Shown: in pieces, positions 1 to 8,446 of the stretch
Layout of the letters: the number at the start of each line of letters is the position of its first letter
Numbering within the stretch: the first letter of the stretch is position 1
Assembly (NCBI GenBank): GCA_013214975.1
Contig: JABSPR010000396.1
Span: 1 to 17,335, forward strand
Length of the DNA stretch: 17,335 nt
Reading direction: 5' to 3'
DNA from: Flavobacteriales bacterium
GTDB lineage: Bacteria; Bacteroidota; Bacteroidia; DT-38
The notes under the pieces: generated by a model
What the model was told of the DNA's origin: nothing
What the model saw: the letters and a program-made list of their open reading frames with translations, nothing else
Databases searched by the model: none
Program-made: the position numbers and the translations under genes

Positions 1-2
1 CG

Positions 3-1163
3 AAAAATTATAAAGGTGCGGTAGCTAACTGGCATATTGCAATTTCTACGTGTCCTACCGCTGGGAAATCATTATACATTAATGGGGCGAAAATGTATAA
101 GTCGTTTATTAAAGAGGAAGCCGATGAGGTTAGAAAGGGAGTATTGGTAGATACTCTTATTTGGATTTCTGATGAACGAATTAAATATTTCGGTCAAGAA
201 GGATATGTTAAGGGACGCCAAGCAGGAGATGTGCTTAAATACAAAAAAGACATTTCTAAAGCTTTTGAATTAGCAGCACGTAGCTATGAGCTAGAGCAGA
301 ATAAAATGGAGGCTGGAGCAGTGAATACTTATTTTAAAACAGGTTATAAAAAGTTTAAGAAGAAAGAATTGGAGAAAGAAGTCGTAATGGACCTCTATCT
401 TAAGTTAAGTGATGTTGTTGCTGCAAATTTAGGAAATGAAAAAAAGGCTGCTAACTACAAGAAGGTGCAGGACGGAATGGATAAAATGTTTTCTAACCTA
501 GCGAGCTGTGAAGATTTACTTGCTGTATTCCAACCTCGATTTGATGCTGCTCCAGAAGACGTTGCTCTTTTGAAAAGCATTACAAAATTATTGGATAAAG
601 TTAAATGCATCGATTCAGAGTTGTTTTACAATTCATCTGTTAAGCTTGATGCTTTAGAGTCTTCGGAGACTTCGAAATATAATTTGGGTAAAATGTCAAT
701 GACAAAAAAGAAATATACAGCCGCACTTGATTATTTTAAAGCTGCAACGGAGTTAGCAACGGAAGATGAGAAAAAGGGGAAATACTTATTTAAATCTGCA
801 GAAGCTTATAAAGCTTTAGGGCAAAGTGCATCTGCACGAACTTTCGCTAAAAAAGCAATTACTGCAAGACCTTCTTGGGGCATACCTTACATATTGATAG
901 GTGATTTGTATACTGGTAGTGCGAAATCATGTGCCGCTACCGATGCTGTAGATTTAGGTTCTTTATATTGGGCGGCATACGATCAATATAAAAAGGCCAA
1001 AGCTGTAGATTCAGAAGTATCTGAAATGGCTACTTCTAAAATGGCTCAAGCATCAAAGCATTATCCTGAACAAAAGGATACATTCTTTAAAGGGTTAGAA
1101 GAAGGAGCAGCTTTTACTGTAGGATGTTGGATTAATGAAGCCACTACTGTAAGGGTTAGGTAA
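3..1163 (+). CDS. TPR-repeat protein, 5' end missing
   Basis: The frame is open from the first bases of the window, so the true start lies upstream. The internal ATG at 93 is not a convincing start, because the 30 codons before it read as normal protein running into it (ending in SLYINGAKMYKSF). The visible part, about 387 residues, is mostly helical and rich in Lys, Ala and Tyr. It holds tetratricopeptide-like helix pairs, clearest in the second half around YTAALDYFKAATELA and the following AYKALGQSASARTFAKKA. It ends in a conserved-looking C-terminus with a Cys-Trp pair and the tail TTVRVR. Proteins like this are found next to lptC in many Bacteroidota. TPR proteins usually mediate protein-protein contact, and here a role in outer membrane assembly or export is only an inference from the neighbours. 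The gap to lptC is 16 nt, so the two are probably co-transcribed. Confidence 0.85.
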   Translation, partial: KNYKGAVANWHIAISTCPTAGKSLYINGAKMYKSFIKEEADEVRKGVLVDTLIWISDERIKYFGQEGYVKGRQAGDVLKYKKDISKAFELAARSYELEQNKMEAGAVNTYFKTGYKKFKKKELEKEVVMDLYLKLSDVVAANLGNEKKAANYKKVQDGMDKMFSNLASCEDLLAVFQPRFDAAPEDVALLKSITKLLDKVKCIDSELFYNSSVKLDALESSETSKYNLGKMSMTKKKYTAALDYFKAATELATEDEKKGKYLFKSAEAYKALGQSASARTFAKKAITARPSWGIPYILIGDLYTGSAKSCAATDAVDLGSLYWAAYDQYKKAKAVDSEVSEMATSKMAQASKHYPEQKDTFFKGLEEGAAFTVGCWINEATTVRVR

Positions 1164-1179
1164 TAACTTATTCTTTCTG

Positions 1180-1728
1180 ATGAGGAGAATCGGAATTCGT
1201 ATTTTGTTTTTTTTAGCGCTAGTGAATACCATTAGTAGCTGCACTAATGATGTTAAAGTTGTAAATAAATTAACATCTGTAAAGGATCTTCCTTTAGTAA
1301 GTTCTAAAAATCTTCAGATACTAAGAAGTGATTCGGGCAGATTGCAGGCGAAATTGAATTGTCCTGTACTTAATATATATGAAGGAGAGGAGCCCTTTAA
1401 AGATTTACCGGAAGGATTTGATGCCGAGATTTATAATGGAAGCGAGGAGGTAGAAACAGTCATTAGTGCTAATAAGGGTAAATTGTTCAATAATGATATG
1501 TTAATGGACGCAAAAGATGATGTGGTCGTCATTAATAGTCAAGGAGAAAAATTGAATACAGAACATCTTATCTGGGACGGTGAAAAGAAAATAATTTATA
1601 CCGAAGAATTTGTAAAAATTACTACTGAAGAAGAAGTTATTTTTGGAGAAGGGTTAGAGGCGAATGAAAGCTTTACAAAATATACAATCAAAAAGCCTAG
1701 GGGCTCAATAACTTTGGAAGATGATTAA
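1180..1728 (+). CDS. lptC: LPS export periplasmic lipoprotein LptC
   Basis: This 182-residue protein starts with a lipoprotein signal peptide: MRRIGIR, then a hydrophobic stretch, then a lipobox ending ISSC with the lipidated Cys at residue 21. The rest is a beta-rich domain with the block LNTEHLIWD followed by IIYTEEFVKI and GEGLEANESF, typical of the Bacteroidota LptC/YrbK family. LptC takes LPS from the LptBFG transporter in the inner membrane and passes it to the periplasmic LptA bridge. E. coli LptC has an N-terminal membrane helix, whereas Bacteroidota forms are usually predicted lipoproteins, as here. The start at 1180 is the only one that gives a proper signal peptide. The last 8 nt overlap the next gene, which suggests translational coupling. 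Confidence 0.88.
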   Translation: MRRIGIRILFFLALVNTISSCTNDVKVVNKLTSVKDLPLVSSKNLQILRSDSGRLQAKLNCPVLNIYEGEEPFKDLPEGFDAEIYNGSEEVETVISANKGKLFNNDMLMDAKDDVVVINSQGEKLNTEHLIWDGEKKIIYTEEFVKITTEEEVIFGEGLEANESFTKYTIKKPRGSITLEDD

Positions 1729-1915
1729 GGTTTTGAAAATGATGGAAGTTTTTTGGTTCTTGGTAGCTCTGGCTGGCGCGGTCTATGCTTGTTATCAGAT
1801 ACATACCATTGGTTTATCGGAAGGATACGTATTTTTATTAGTACCTTTTGTAGCGGGAATAATGTTTATCTTAAGAAGATTACGCAGGAAATCGATCGAG
1901 CAAGAGAATTCGTGA
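1721..1915 (+). CDS. Small two-helix membrane protein
   Basis: This 64-residue protein has two predicted membrane segments, at about residues 9-27 (WFLVALAGAVYACY) and 35-52 (YVFLLVPFVAGIMFIL), followed by a basic tail (RRLRRKS) that should face the cytoplasm. Its ATG lies inside the last codons of lptC (8 nt overlap), and its stop is 16 nt before the CorC-like gene. Small two-helix proteins often occupy this position in flavobacterial genomes, which supports it as a real gene. The 60-codon ORF in another frame over the same bases lacks this membrane pattern and is a shadow. No biochemical function is recognisable. The context hints at envelope assembly or transporter support, but that is inference. 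Confidence 0.78.
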   Translation: MIKVLKMMEVFWFLVALAGAVYACYQIHTIGLSEGYVFLLVPFVAGIMFILRRLRRKSIEQENS

Positions 1916-1931
1916 TTCTGCTTTTATATAA

Positions 1932-3200
1932 ATGAGTAGTTCGTTAACAATACTTCTTACCCTCTTATTTTCATCCTTTTTTTCTGGGATGGAAATCGCC
2001 TTTGTTTCGGCCAATCGGTTGAAAATTGAGTTGGAAAATAAACAAGGAAAACTAAGTGCAAGAATACTCTCCAAGTTCATTAAAAAACCTGCTTGGTTTA
2101 TTGGAGCGATGCTCGTTGGGAACAACGTTTCGTTAGTCATTTATGGAATAGCAATGGCAGGTATAATTGAGCCTGTAGTTCAAATTTATATCCAATCGCA
2201 TTCCGTAGTTCTTACAGTTCAAATAGTAATCTCTACCTTATTAGTATTGGTGGCAGCCGAGTTTTTGCCAAAAACGATATTCAGAATCGATCCGAATCGA
2301 ATATTGAATCTCTTTGCGATACCAGCTTTCATAATTTATTACATGCTATTCTTTACAGGTATAGTTTGGTTAATCATAAGATTGTCGGATTTTTTATTGA
2401 GGAATATTCTAGGAGTATCTGTTTCAGAAGACGAAGAGGTCGTATTTGGTAGATTAGACTTGGACGCTTATCTGAAAGAAGCAGCTACTGGGGATGAAGA
2501 AAAGGTTGATCAGGAAATTCAGATAATTCAAAATGTACTCGATTTCTCGAAGATTAAAATAAGGGAATGTATGGTTCCGAGAACTGAAATTATTGCTCTT
2601 CCTATCGATGCATCAATAGAAACTTTGCGTAAGAAGTTTATAGAGACATGGCATTCAAAAATTCTAGTTTATAAGGATTCGTTGGATGATATAATAGGAT
2701 ATGTGCATGTATATGACGTATTTAAAGATACAGATACATTAAAGTCTTCCCTGCGGCCTTTGTTATGGATTTCGGAAGCAATGACTGCAAATGAACTCTT
2801 AGGCCAGTTTATTCAACAACGCAAGAGTATAGCGGTTGTACTCGATGAATTTGGAGGAACATCAGGTATTGTTACCATCGAGGATGTTGTTGAAGAAATA
2901 TTTGGAGAAATCGAGGACGAACACGATGTCGAAAAACAGACTGAGAAGAAAATTGGTGAAAATGAATTCATTTTTTCTGCTAGAGTAGAAATAGACTATT
3001 TAAATGATGAGTATAAGTTTAATATTCCTGTATCAGATGAATATGAAACATTAGGGGGATATATCGTCCATCACCTGCAGAATATCCCAATGTTGAATGA
3101 TCGGGTGGAGATTGAAAATCTGCATTTCATAATTACTTCTGTTGAAAAGACTCACATCGAAAAAGTTTATCTAGAAGTAAAAGAAAAAGAGGTTAAATAA
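1932..3200 (+). CDS. CNNM/CBS/CorC-domain membrane protein (hemolysin C-like)
   Basis: This 422-residue protein has the full layout of the CorC/HlyC or CNNM family. First comes an N-terminal DUF21 transmembrane domain (about residues 1-185), with the early motif SGMEIAFVSANR and several hydrophobic helices including LLVLVAAEFLPKT. Next is a CBS-domain pair (about 205-330) starting at CMVPRTEI (213-220) and containing FGGTSGIVT (307-315), then the acidic GEIEDEHD (325-332). A CorC_HlyC domain ends the protein. Family members are linked to magnesium or other divalent cation efflux, with the CBS pair sensing adenine nucleotides. The annotation 'hemolysin' is historical. GldE of gliding motility belongs to the same fold, but this neighbourhood lacks other gld genes, so I do not call it gldE. 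Its stop codon sits inside a terminator hairpin. Confidence 0.88.
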   Translation: MSSSLTILLTLLFSSFFSGMEIAFVSANRLKIELENKQGKLSARILSKFIKKPAWFIGAMLVGNNVSLVIYGIAMAGIIEPVVQIYIQSHSVVLTVQIVISTLLVLVAAEFLPKTIFRIDPNRILNLFAIPAFIIYYMLFFTGIVWLIIRLSDFLLRNILGVSVSEDEEVVFGRLDLDAYLKEAATGDEEKVDQEIQIIQNVLDFSKIKIRECMVPRTEIIALPIDASIETLRKKFIETWHSKILVYKDSLDDIIGYVHVYDVFKDTDTLKSSLRPLLWISEAMTANELLGQFIQQRKSIAVVLDEFGGTSGIVTIEDVVEEIFGEIEDEHDVEKQTEKKIGENEFIFSARVEIDYLNDEYKFNIPVSDEYETLGGYIVHHLQNIPMLNDRVEIENLHFIITSVEKTHIEKVYLEVKEKEVK

Positions 3201-3210
3201 CCTCTTTTTA
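3184..3210 (+). terminator. Intrinsic terminator overlapping a stop codon
   Basis: A perfect 11-bp inverted repeat is seen: AAAAAGAGGTT at 3184-3194 pairs with AACCTCTTTTT at 3199-3209 around a 4-nt loop (AAAT). The descending arm is itself a run of T, as in an intrinsic terminator. The stop codon of the CorC-like gene (TAA, 3198-3200) lies partly in the loop and partly in the descending arm. The left A-run would also give a T-run on the other strand. The stem has only three G-C pairs, so termination may be partial. It separates the TPR/lptC/CorC transcript from the ppiD-like gene. Confidence 0.72.
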
Positions 3211-3227
3211 ATCTCAATTTTCCATCG

Positions 3228-3235
3228 TATCTTCA
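3228..3235 (+). promoter_or_regulatory. Possible -7 promoter element for the ppiD-like gene
   Basis: TATCTTCA at 3228-3235 resembles the Bacteroidota -7 element TAnnTTTG, with two mismatches at the end. It lies just after the terminator and 22 nt before the ATG of the PpiD-like gene. The T-run near 3205-3209 is at roughly the right distance for a -33 element but is not a good TTG. This is a weak match, supported mainly by position. Confidence 0.3.
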
Positions 3236-3257
3236 CCCTTCAAAAAATTTTACCAAA

Positions 3258-5378
3258 ATGGCAGTTTTAGGAAGTATTAGAAAGTATTCTTGGTTAGTAA
3301 TGGTTGTAATAGGTTTAGGCTTGTTACTTTTTATTGGAGGTGACTTTTTTAGTAACCAATCAGGAAGTAGTAGGAATAGCGACTTGGCTGAAATCAACGA
3401 CGTAGTTGTATCTCCACAGGAGTATGATAATAGACTACAACAACAAATCAATAGCTTCAAACAAAGATCAGGACAATCTACTTTAGATGATAGAACAATG
3501 GATTTGATTAAGGATCAGGTTTGGGGTCAATTGAAATCTGAAATTATATTGAAAGGCGAATACTATAAACTAGGTATCGATCTTGGCGAAGATGAATTGG
3601 AGAACATGACAACTGGTCCAAATCCCCATAAGCAAATTGTTCAGAGTTTTAGAGATCCTAATACGGGTCAATTTAATTCAGGATTGGTATTACAGTATTT
3701 ACAGAATATGGATAACGATGCATCTGGTCAGCAAAGAGCACAATGGGTTACTCTAGAGAATGAAATAGTTGGAGAAAGAATACTTTCTAAGTATACGTCT
3801 ATGGTAAAACAAGGATTGTATGTTACAAACGATGAAATCCAAAAGAATTTGGCGAGCAATGGTAAGATTGCTAGTATTCAATATGTAATGAAAGAATATC
3901 GATCGGTTTCTGATGATGCGGTCGAATTATCTGACGCGGATGTAAAAGAATATTATAATGAGCACCTTTCGGATTATGAACAAAGTGCTTCTCGTTCAGT
4001 TAAATGCGTTGTTTTTCCAGTTGATCCATCTGAAGATGATAAATTGGAAGTAATGAGTTGGGCAAACCAAATTAAAACTGATTTTGCTGATATAACGGAT
4101 GATAGTCTTTACATCAATCTTAATGCAGATACGAAGTATTTTGGATTATATAGTACTTCCGGTGAATTACCATTAAGCATAGATTCGATAATGTTTGCTT
4201 CGGAAGTAGGTTATGTATCTGATGTATTTGTTGAGGGTAGACTTTACGGTGTGGCTAAGTTGTTGGAGAAGAAATTCGCTCCGGATTCTGCAAAGGCAAG
4301 AAATATATTCATCGGATTTAATGATGAAAATATTGCTCAAGGTGCAAGATCTAAAGCTGATGCAAAACAGATTGTAGATAGTTTATACACCTTAATAACA
4401 ACTGTTGGAGTTGATTTGAGTGAATTAGCAACGACTAATTCTGACGCAGGTAATGCGCAGTCAGGTGGCCAAATAGATTGGTTTGAAGAAGGTGCAATAC
4501 TCAAAGCGATTAGCAACTGGTGTTTTGATACTTCAATCGATACAGGGATTGTAACGTTACTTGAGACCTCAACGGGTTATCATATCGTGGAATTGTTGGA
4601 TAGAACAAAATCGGTGAATAAAGTAAGAGTAGGAATCATTGATAGAGCGTTGGATCCGAGTAACACAACATTCCAAGATATTTTTGCTTCTTCAAGTGAG
4701 TTTGCTGGTAAGAATAATAGTTCAGAATCATTTAATGCCGCACTTGGATCTGTTGATGTGGCTCCATTTGTTAGGTCAATTGAAGGGATTGAAAAGGGCG
4801 ATAGGAATTTAGATGGTTATGAAGGTACAAGAGAAATTGTGAGATGGATCAATGATGCTAGAGAAGGCAACGTGTCAACTGCGATTGAGATTGGCGAAAG
4901 TTATTTTATCGTTTTGCTTGAGGATGTTTTCGAAAAAGGAACTACGCCTTTAGAGAAAATTAGAATTGAGGTAGAGTCTGCTGCCAGAAAAGAAAAGAAA
5001 GCGGATATGTTGGCTCAAGAAATGCAAGGTGCTCTTGGGTCTGGTGCTATAGAAGAAGCTAGCCAGAAGTTAAGTCTTACTCCTCAAAGTATTTCAGGAG
5101 TTTCTTTCGCTTCAGATAATGTTGGGCAAATAGGTAGAGAGCCTGCTTTAGTGGGAACGATATTTGGAATGCAAGAAGGAGAAACTTCGAAACCAATTAA
5201 AGGAGAACAAGGTGTATACATTGTTAAATTGGAGACGTTGCAAACACTCAATGTAGGTGATCAGAATACAGCTAGATCGATTCTTAAAAGTGGAGTAAAA
5301 TCGAAAACAGATTATCTGTTATTTGACGCTATTATGGATAATGCAGTTGTGACTGATAATAGAGCTGACTTCTACTAA
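3258..5378 (+). CDS. PpiD/SurA-like membrane-anchored periplasmic folding protein
   Basis: This 706-residue protein has one N-terminal membrane anchor (about residues 11-29) after a short cytoplasmic end (MAVLGSIRKYS). It then has a SurA_N-like helical chaperone region to about residue 240 and a parvulin-type (PPIC) domain at about 346-450, with GGQIDWFEEG (403-412) and GYHIVELLD (440-448). The long C-terminal half includes another rotamase-like segment near GEQGVYIVKLE. The order matches Bacteroidota PpiD-type proteins (family members run about 620-710 residues). PpiD assists proteins emerging from the Sec translocon, and E. coli PpiD has little prolyl isomerase activity. Here the usual first histidine of the parvulin fold (as in HIL) is replaced by Asn349 in ARNIFI, while the second (His441 or near it) remains, so isomerase activity is doubtful. 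It converges on rodA with a 3-nt gap. Confidence 0.85.
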   Translation: MAVLGSIRKYSWLVMVVIGLGLLLFIGGDFFSNQSGSSRNSDLAEINDVVVSPQEYDNRLQQQINSFKQRSGQSTLDDRTMDLIKDQVWGQLKSEIILKGEYYKLGIDLGEDELENMTTGPNPHKQIVQSFRDPNTGQFNSGLVLQYLQNMDNDASGQQRAQWVTLENEIVGERILSKYTSMVKQGLYVTNDEIQKNLASNGKIASIQYVMKEYRSVSDDAVELSDADVKEYYNEHLSDYEQSASRSVKCVVFPVDPSEDDKLEVMSWANQIKTDFADITDDSLYINLNADTKYFGLYSTSGELPLSIDSIMFASEVGYVSDVFVEGRLYGVAKLLEKKFAPDSAKARNIFIGFNDENIAQGARSKADAKQIVDSLYTLITTVGVDLSELATTNSDAGNAQSGGQIDWFEEGAILKAISNWCFDTSIDTGIVTLLETSTGYHIVELLDRTKSVNKVRVGIIDRALDPSNTTFQDIFASSSEFAGKNNSSESFNAALGSVDVAPFVRSIEGIEKGDRNLDGYEGTREIVRWINDAREGNVSTAIEIGESYFIVLLEDVFEKGTTPLEKIRIEVESAARKEKKADMLAQEMQGALGSGAIEEASQKLSLTPQSISGVSFASDNVGQIGREPALVGTIFGMQEGETSKPIKGEQGVYIVKLETLQTLNVGDQNTARSILKSGVKSKTDYLLFDAIMDNAVVTDNRADFY

Positions 5379-5381
5379 TAT

Positions 5382-6647
5382 TTACCTTCCCAGTATATCT
5401 TTTCTCTGAAAATCCTGATTGATTAGGATGAAAAGAAGAATTGTAAAAGACCAAAGAGAAGACCCCCCATAGCTTAAAAAGGGTAGTGGTATGCCAATGA
5501 TAGGGGCTAGTCCAATTGTCATCCCTATATTAATTCCAAAATGAAAGAAAAATATGGAGGCTACTCCATAGCCATAGAGTTTAGCAAACATTAGCTTCTG
5601 CCTTTCCGCTAAATTGATAATTCGAAGAAGTAGAAAAACGTAAAGTCCAATTGTAAACATACTTCCAAGGAATCCCCATTCTTCTCCAATTGTACAGAAT
5701 ATAAAATCGGTACTCTGCTCTGGAACGAAGTCGAATTTCGTTTGCGTTCCTTGAAGGTATCCTTTGCCAGCAAATCCTCCAGAGCCGATTGCTATTTTCG
5801 ATTGGTTAATGTTATATCCGGCTCCATGTATATCTGCTTGTATACCCAACAAAACTTCAATTCTTTGTTTTTGATGTGGCTCTAAAATATTCTCAAATAC
5901 ATAATCAACACTAAAAGTGAAAGCGATTGAAACAGCCATAACAGCTACTACAATCATCCGATCTATTTTTTTCTTTTGTACTTGCCAAAATCCAAATATT
6001 CCCAAAGCGGCAATACATGAACTAAGAATAACTTGGTTTATGAGTAAGGCTAAAACAAAAAGTATGAGAATAGTAACTCCGAAAAGAAGAATATTTCCTG
6101 GTAATCCCATTCTATATAGCACGAAAATTAGCGAGAAGAAGACAAGAGTTGAACCAGTATCATTCTGAAGTAATATCAATAATGCAGGAAGAAGGATTAT
6201 GAAAACGACAGTTAGTCGTGTCCTAATTCTTTTAAAATTAATTCTATCGGAGCTCATGTATTTTGCGAGAGCCAAACATGTTGCAAATTTCGCAAATTCG
6301 GATGGTTGAATTTTGAAACTTCCTAAGGTGATCCACGATTTGGATCCCGCGATTTCGTCGCCTATCCCCAGAACTAAGAGTAAAATGAACATGATGATAC
6401 CATAAATAAGGTAGGCCATTTTGTTAAAAAGGTCGTAGTGGGTAACAAGAATTATAAATGCAAGAACGATGGAGGTTCCTATCCACAACAACTGTTTACC
6501 GTAATTTTGAGACAGGTCGAAAATACTTGGGTGAGCTTCGTTGTAGGATGAAGAAAAGATATTTGTCCATCCAATAAACAAGAAGGTAACATAGGTCAAT
6601 ACAAGTACCCAGTCAATTCGTTCCGATATGCTCTCTTGTACTCTCAA
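5382..6647 (-). CDS. rodA: Peptidoglycan glycosyltransferase RodA
   Basis: This 421-residue SEDS-family protein has about ten membrane segments. It polymerises lipid II into glycan strands during cell elongation, paired with PBP2. Motifs seen are SKSWITLGSFKIQPSE (102-117), QNDTGS (161-166), PEQSTDFIF (309-317) and the FtsW/RodA signature GIPLPFLSYGGSS (385-397). Asp314 in the TDFIF block probably corresponds to the catalytic Asp262 of E. coli RodA. The start is TTG at 6647-6645. An in-frame TAG lies two codons upstream (only GTA between), so no ATG start exists, and a later TTG at codon 17 would cut into the first helix. The TTG overlaps the mrdA stop as TTGA, a variant of the coupled ATGA arrangement. 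It is the last gene of the shape operon. Confidence 0.93.
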   Translation of the reverse strand: MRVQESISERIDWVLVLTYVTFLFIGWTNIFSSSYNEAHPSIFDLSQNYGKQLLWIGTSIVLAFIILVTHYDLFNKMAYLIYGIIMFILLLVLGIGDEIAGSKSWITLGSFKIQPSEFAKFATCLALAKYMSSDRINFKRIRTRLTVVFIILLPALLILLQNDTGSTLVFFSLIFVLYRMGLPGNILLFGVTILILFVLALLINQVILSSCIAALGIFGFWQVQKKKIDRMIVVAVMAVSIAFTFSVDYVFENILEPHQKQRIEVLLGIQADIHGAGYNINQSKIAIGSGGFAGKGYLQGTQTKFDFVPEQSTDFIFCTIGEEWGFLGSMFTIGLYVFLLLRIINLAERQKLMFAKLYGYGVASIFFFHFGINIGMTIGLAPIIGIPLPFLSYGGSSLWSFTILLFILINQDFQRKDILGR

Positions 6648-8446
6648 TACCTAAATGTGCTATCTGGATAATAAATACGATCTGCCATTCTTGGTCGAGA
6701 AATAGAATCGGTTAAATACTTTTCGATCATTAGACTTGCAATGGGAGCAGCCATTGTTGAACCGTAACCAGCATTTTCTATATAAGCAGCAATTGCTATT
6801 TTCGGATTATCCATAGGGGCAAAAGCAATAAAAATTGAATGATCATCCCCATGAGGATTCTGAGCAGTACCTGTTTTACCACATAGCTTAATGCCTTTTA
6901 TTTTTGCTCTTCCACCAGTACCGCCACTTTTCTCTATTACATCGTTCATTGCCTGCCGCACTAGGTCAAAATGTTTTCTGTCAATATCAGTGAACTGTTT
7001 AGAATAGGTCGAAATATTATTGGAGTCTGACATTACAATGTGTGGTTTGTAGAAATAACCTTTATTAGCGATAATTGCTGTCATATTAGCCATTTGAAGA
7101 GGACTAACACTTAATTCTCCTTGACCAATAGCCAATGATACAACGTATAAAGACTTCCATCTTCCCACTCCATGTTGACTATCATATGTCTCTTTCGAAG
7201 GTAAAATGCCAGATACTTCATGAGGTAAATCAATACCTGATTTGTGGCCCAGTCCGAATTTCTCGACATGGTTCCGCCAGTTGTTAAATCCTTTCTCTGT
7301 CGGAGAATATTTATCTATAATGCTACGAAATACGTGACAATAATATGCATTACAAGATGTTCGGATTGAGTATTTTAAATTTATTGGCGATGTGTGTCGG
7401 TGGCAACCAACATGTAACCTTCCCGCATCGTAGCCCATATTACAACTGTAATAAGAATTACTGTCAACTATTCCTTCTTGCATTCCGATTAGAGCATTTA
7501 CTAGTTTAAAGGTTGATCCAGGAGGATATTGGGCCATTATTGCTCTGTTGAAAAGAGGTTTTGATTCGTCTTTAGTTAATGTGGCATAGTTCTCTGCACG
7601 CTTTCTACCCACAAGTAAATTGGGATCGTAAAAAGGACTTGAAACCAAGGCTAGTATTTCTCCAGTTTGCGGATCTATTGCGACAACACTGCCGCTTTTT
7701 CCTTTGAGAAGTGCTTCGCCAAAAAGTTGTAGGTCTTTGTCTATAGTGAGATTAATCTTTTTTCCAGGAATAGCTTTTATGTCGTGTTCTCCATTCTTGA
7801 ATTTCCCTTGTACTCTACCGAAAACATCAACCATCATTACCGATTTTCCGTTCGTTCCCCTGAGAACACTCTCATAAGATTTTTCAATTCCTGTAATGCC
7901 AGTGTAATCACCTGCTTTGTACGATTTATCATTTTCAACTAGCCGTTTTCCTACTTCTCCAATATTTCCTAAAATGTGACTGGCCATATTGAAAGCATAT
8001 TTTCTAGTTGTCCTGGCTTGGGCGTAAAACCCTGGAAAACCATGTAAGCTTTCTTGAAATGATGCGTAAGTTTCGGCTGAAACTTGTTTTAGGAATATGG
8101 ATGGTTTACGATAGGAGTATGCTTTTACTTTGTAAATGCGTTTTAGGCAATTTATTTTGTCTATATCAAGTGCCTGGCAAAGCTTCAATGTGTCAAATTC
8201 CGACATCTGTCTTGGGATAAGCATTATATCATATGACGCCTGGTTGTAAACAAGTAATTGCCCATTACGGTCGTATACAAGACCACGTGCTGGATATTCT
8301 GTGATGTGACGAGTTACATTGTTATCAGCAGATAGTTTCCAAGAATCATCGACTATTTGAAGAAAGAACAATCGTATTATGAAAATTATTGCGAGGCCGC
8401 AAATAATAAGAATAAAAATTAATTTTTTTTCTTCAGCAGGCTTCAT
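6644..8446 (-). CDS. mrdA: Penicillin-binding protein 2 (elongation transpeptidase)
   Basis: This 600-residue class B PBP cross-links peptidoglycan in the elongasome with RodA. It has a short cytoplasmic end and a membrane helix at about residues 9-30, then the PBP dimer (pedestal) domain, including EYPARGLVYDRNG and GITGIEKSYE. The transpeptidase domain follows, with all three active-site motifs: SxxK as STFK at 311-314 (Ser311 is the acylated nucleophile), SxN as SCN at 364-366, and KTGTAQ at 524-529. The length is within the usual range of about 590-650. The start codon shares one base with the mreD stop (TAATG), and its stop overlaps rodA by 4 nt, so the three genes are likely translated in a coupled way. 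No truncation or missing residue is seen. Confidence 0.95.
   Translation of the reverse strand: MKPAEEKKLIFILIICGLAIIFIIRLFFLQIVDDSWKLSADNNVTRHITEYPARGLVYDRNGQLLVYNQASYDIMLIPRQMSEFDTLKLCQALDIDKINCLKRIYKVKAYSYRKPSIFLKQVSAETYASFQESLHGFPGFYAQARTTRKYAFNMASHILGNIGEVGKRLVENDKSYKAGDYTGITGIEKSYESVLRGTNGKSVMMVDVFGRVQGKFKNGEHDIKAIPGKKINLTIDKDLQLFGEALLKGKSGSVVAIDPQTGEILALVSSPFYDPNLLVGRKRAENYATLTKDESKPLFNRAIMAQYPPGSTFKLVNALIGMQEGIVDSNSYYSCNMGYDAGRLHVGCHRHTSPINLKYSIRTSCNAYYCHVFRSIIDKYSPTEKGFNNWRNHVEKFGLGHKSGIDLPHEVSGILPSKETYDSQHGVGRWKSLYVVSLAIGQGELSVSPLQMANMTAIIANKGYFYKPHIVMSDSNNISTYSKQFTDIDRKHFDLVRQAMNDVIEKSGGTGGRAKIKGIKLCGKTGTAQNPHGDDHSIFIAFAPMDNPKIAIAAYIENAGYGSTMAAPIASLMIEKYLTDSISRPRMADRIYYPDSTFRY

Noticed and set aside
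93..1163. ATG at 93 as the true start of the TPR gene
   Set aside because: The frame is open to the window edge and the upstream residues look like continuous protein, so the gene is cut by the window rather than starting at 93.
1753..1935. 60-codon plus-strand ORF overlapping the small membrane protein
   Set aside because: The alternative frame gives a clean two-helix protein with coupled start and stop positions. This one has no such pattern and overlaps the next gene start.
1932..3200. Calling the CorC-like gene gldE
   Set aside because: GldE shares this fold, but the neighbours are lptC and a ppiD-like gene and no other gliding genes are present.
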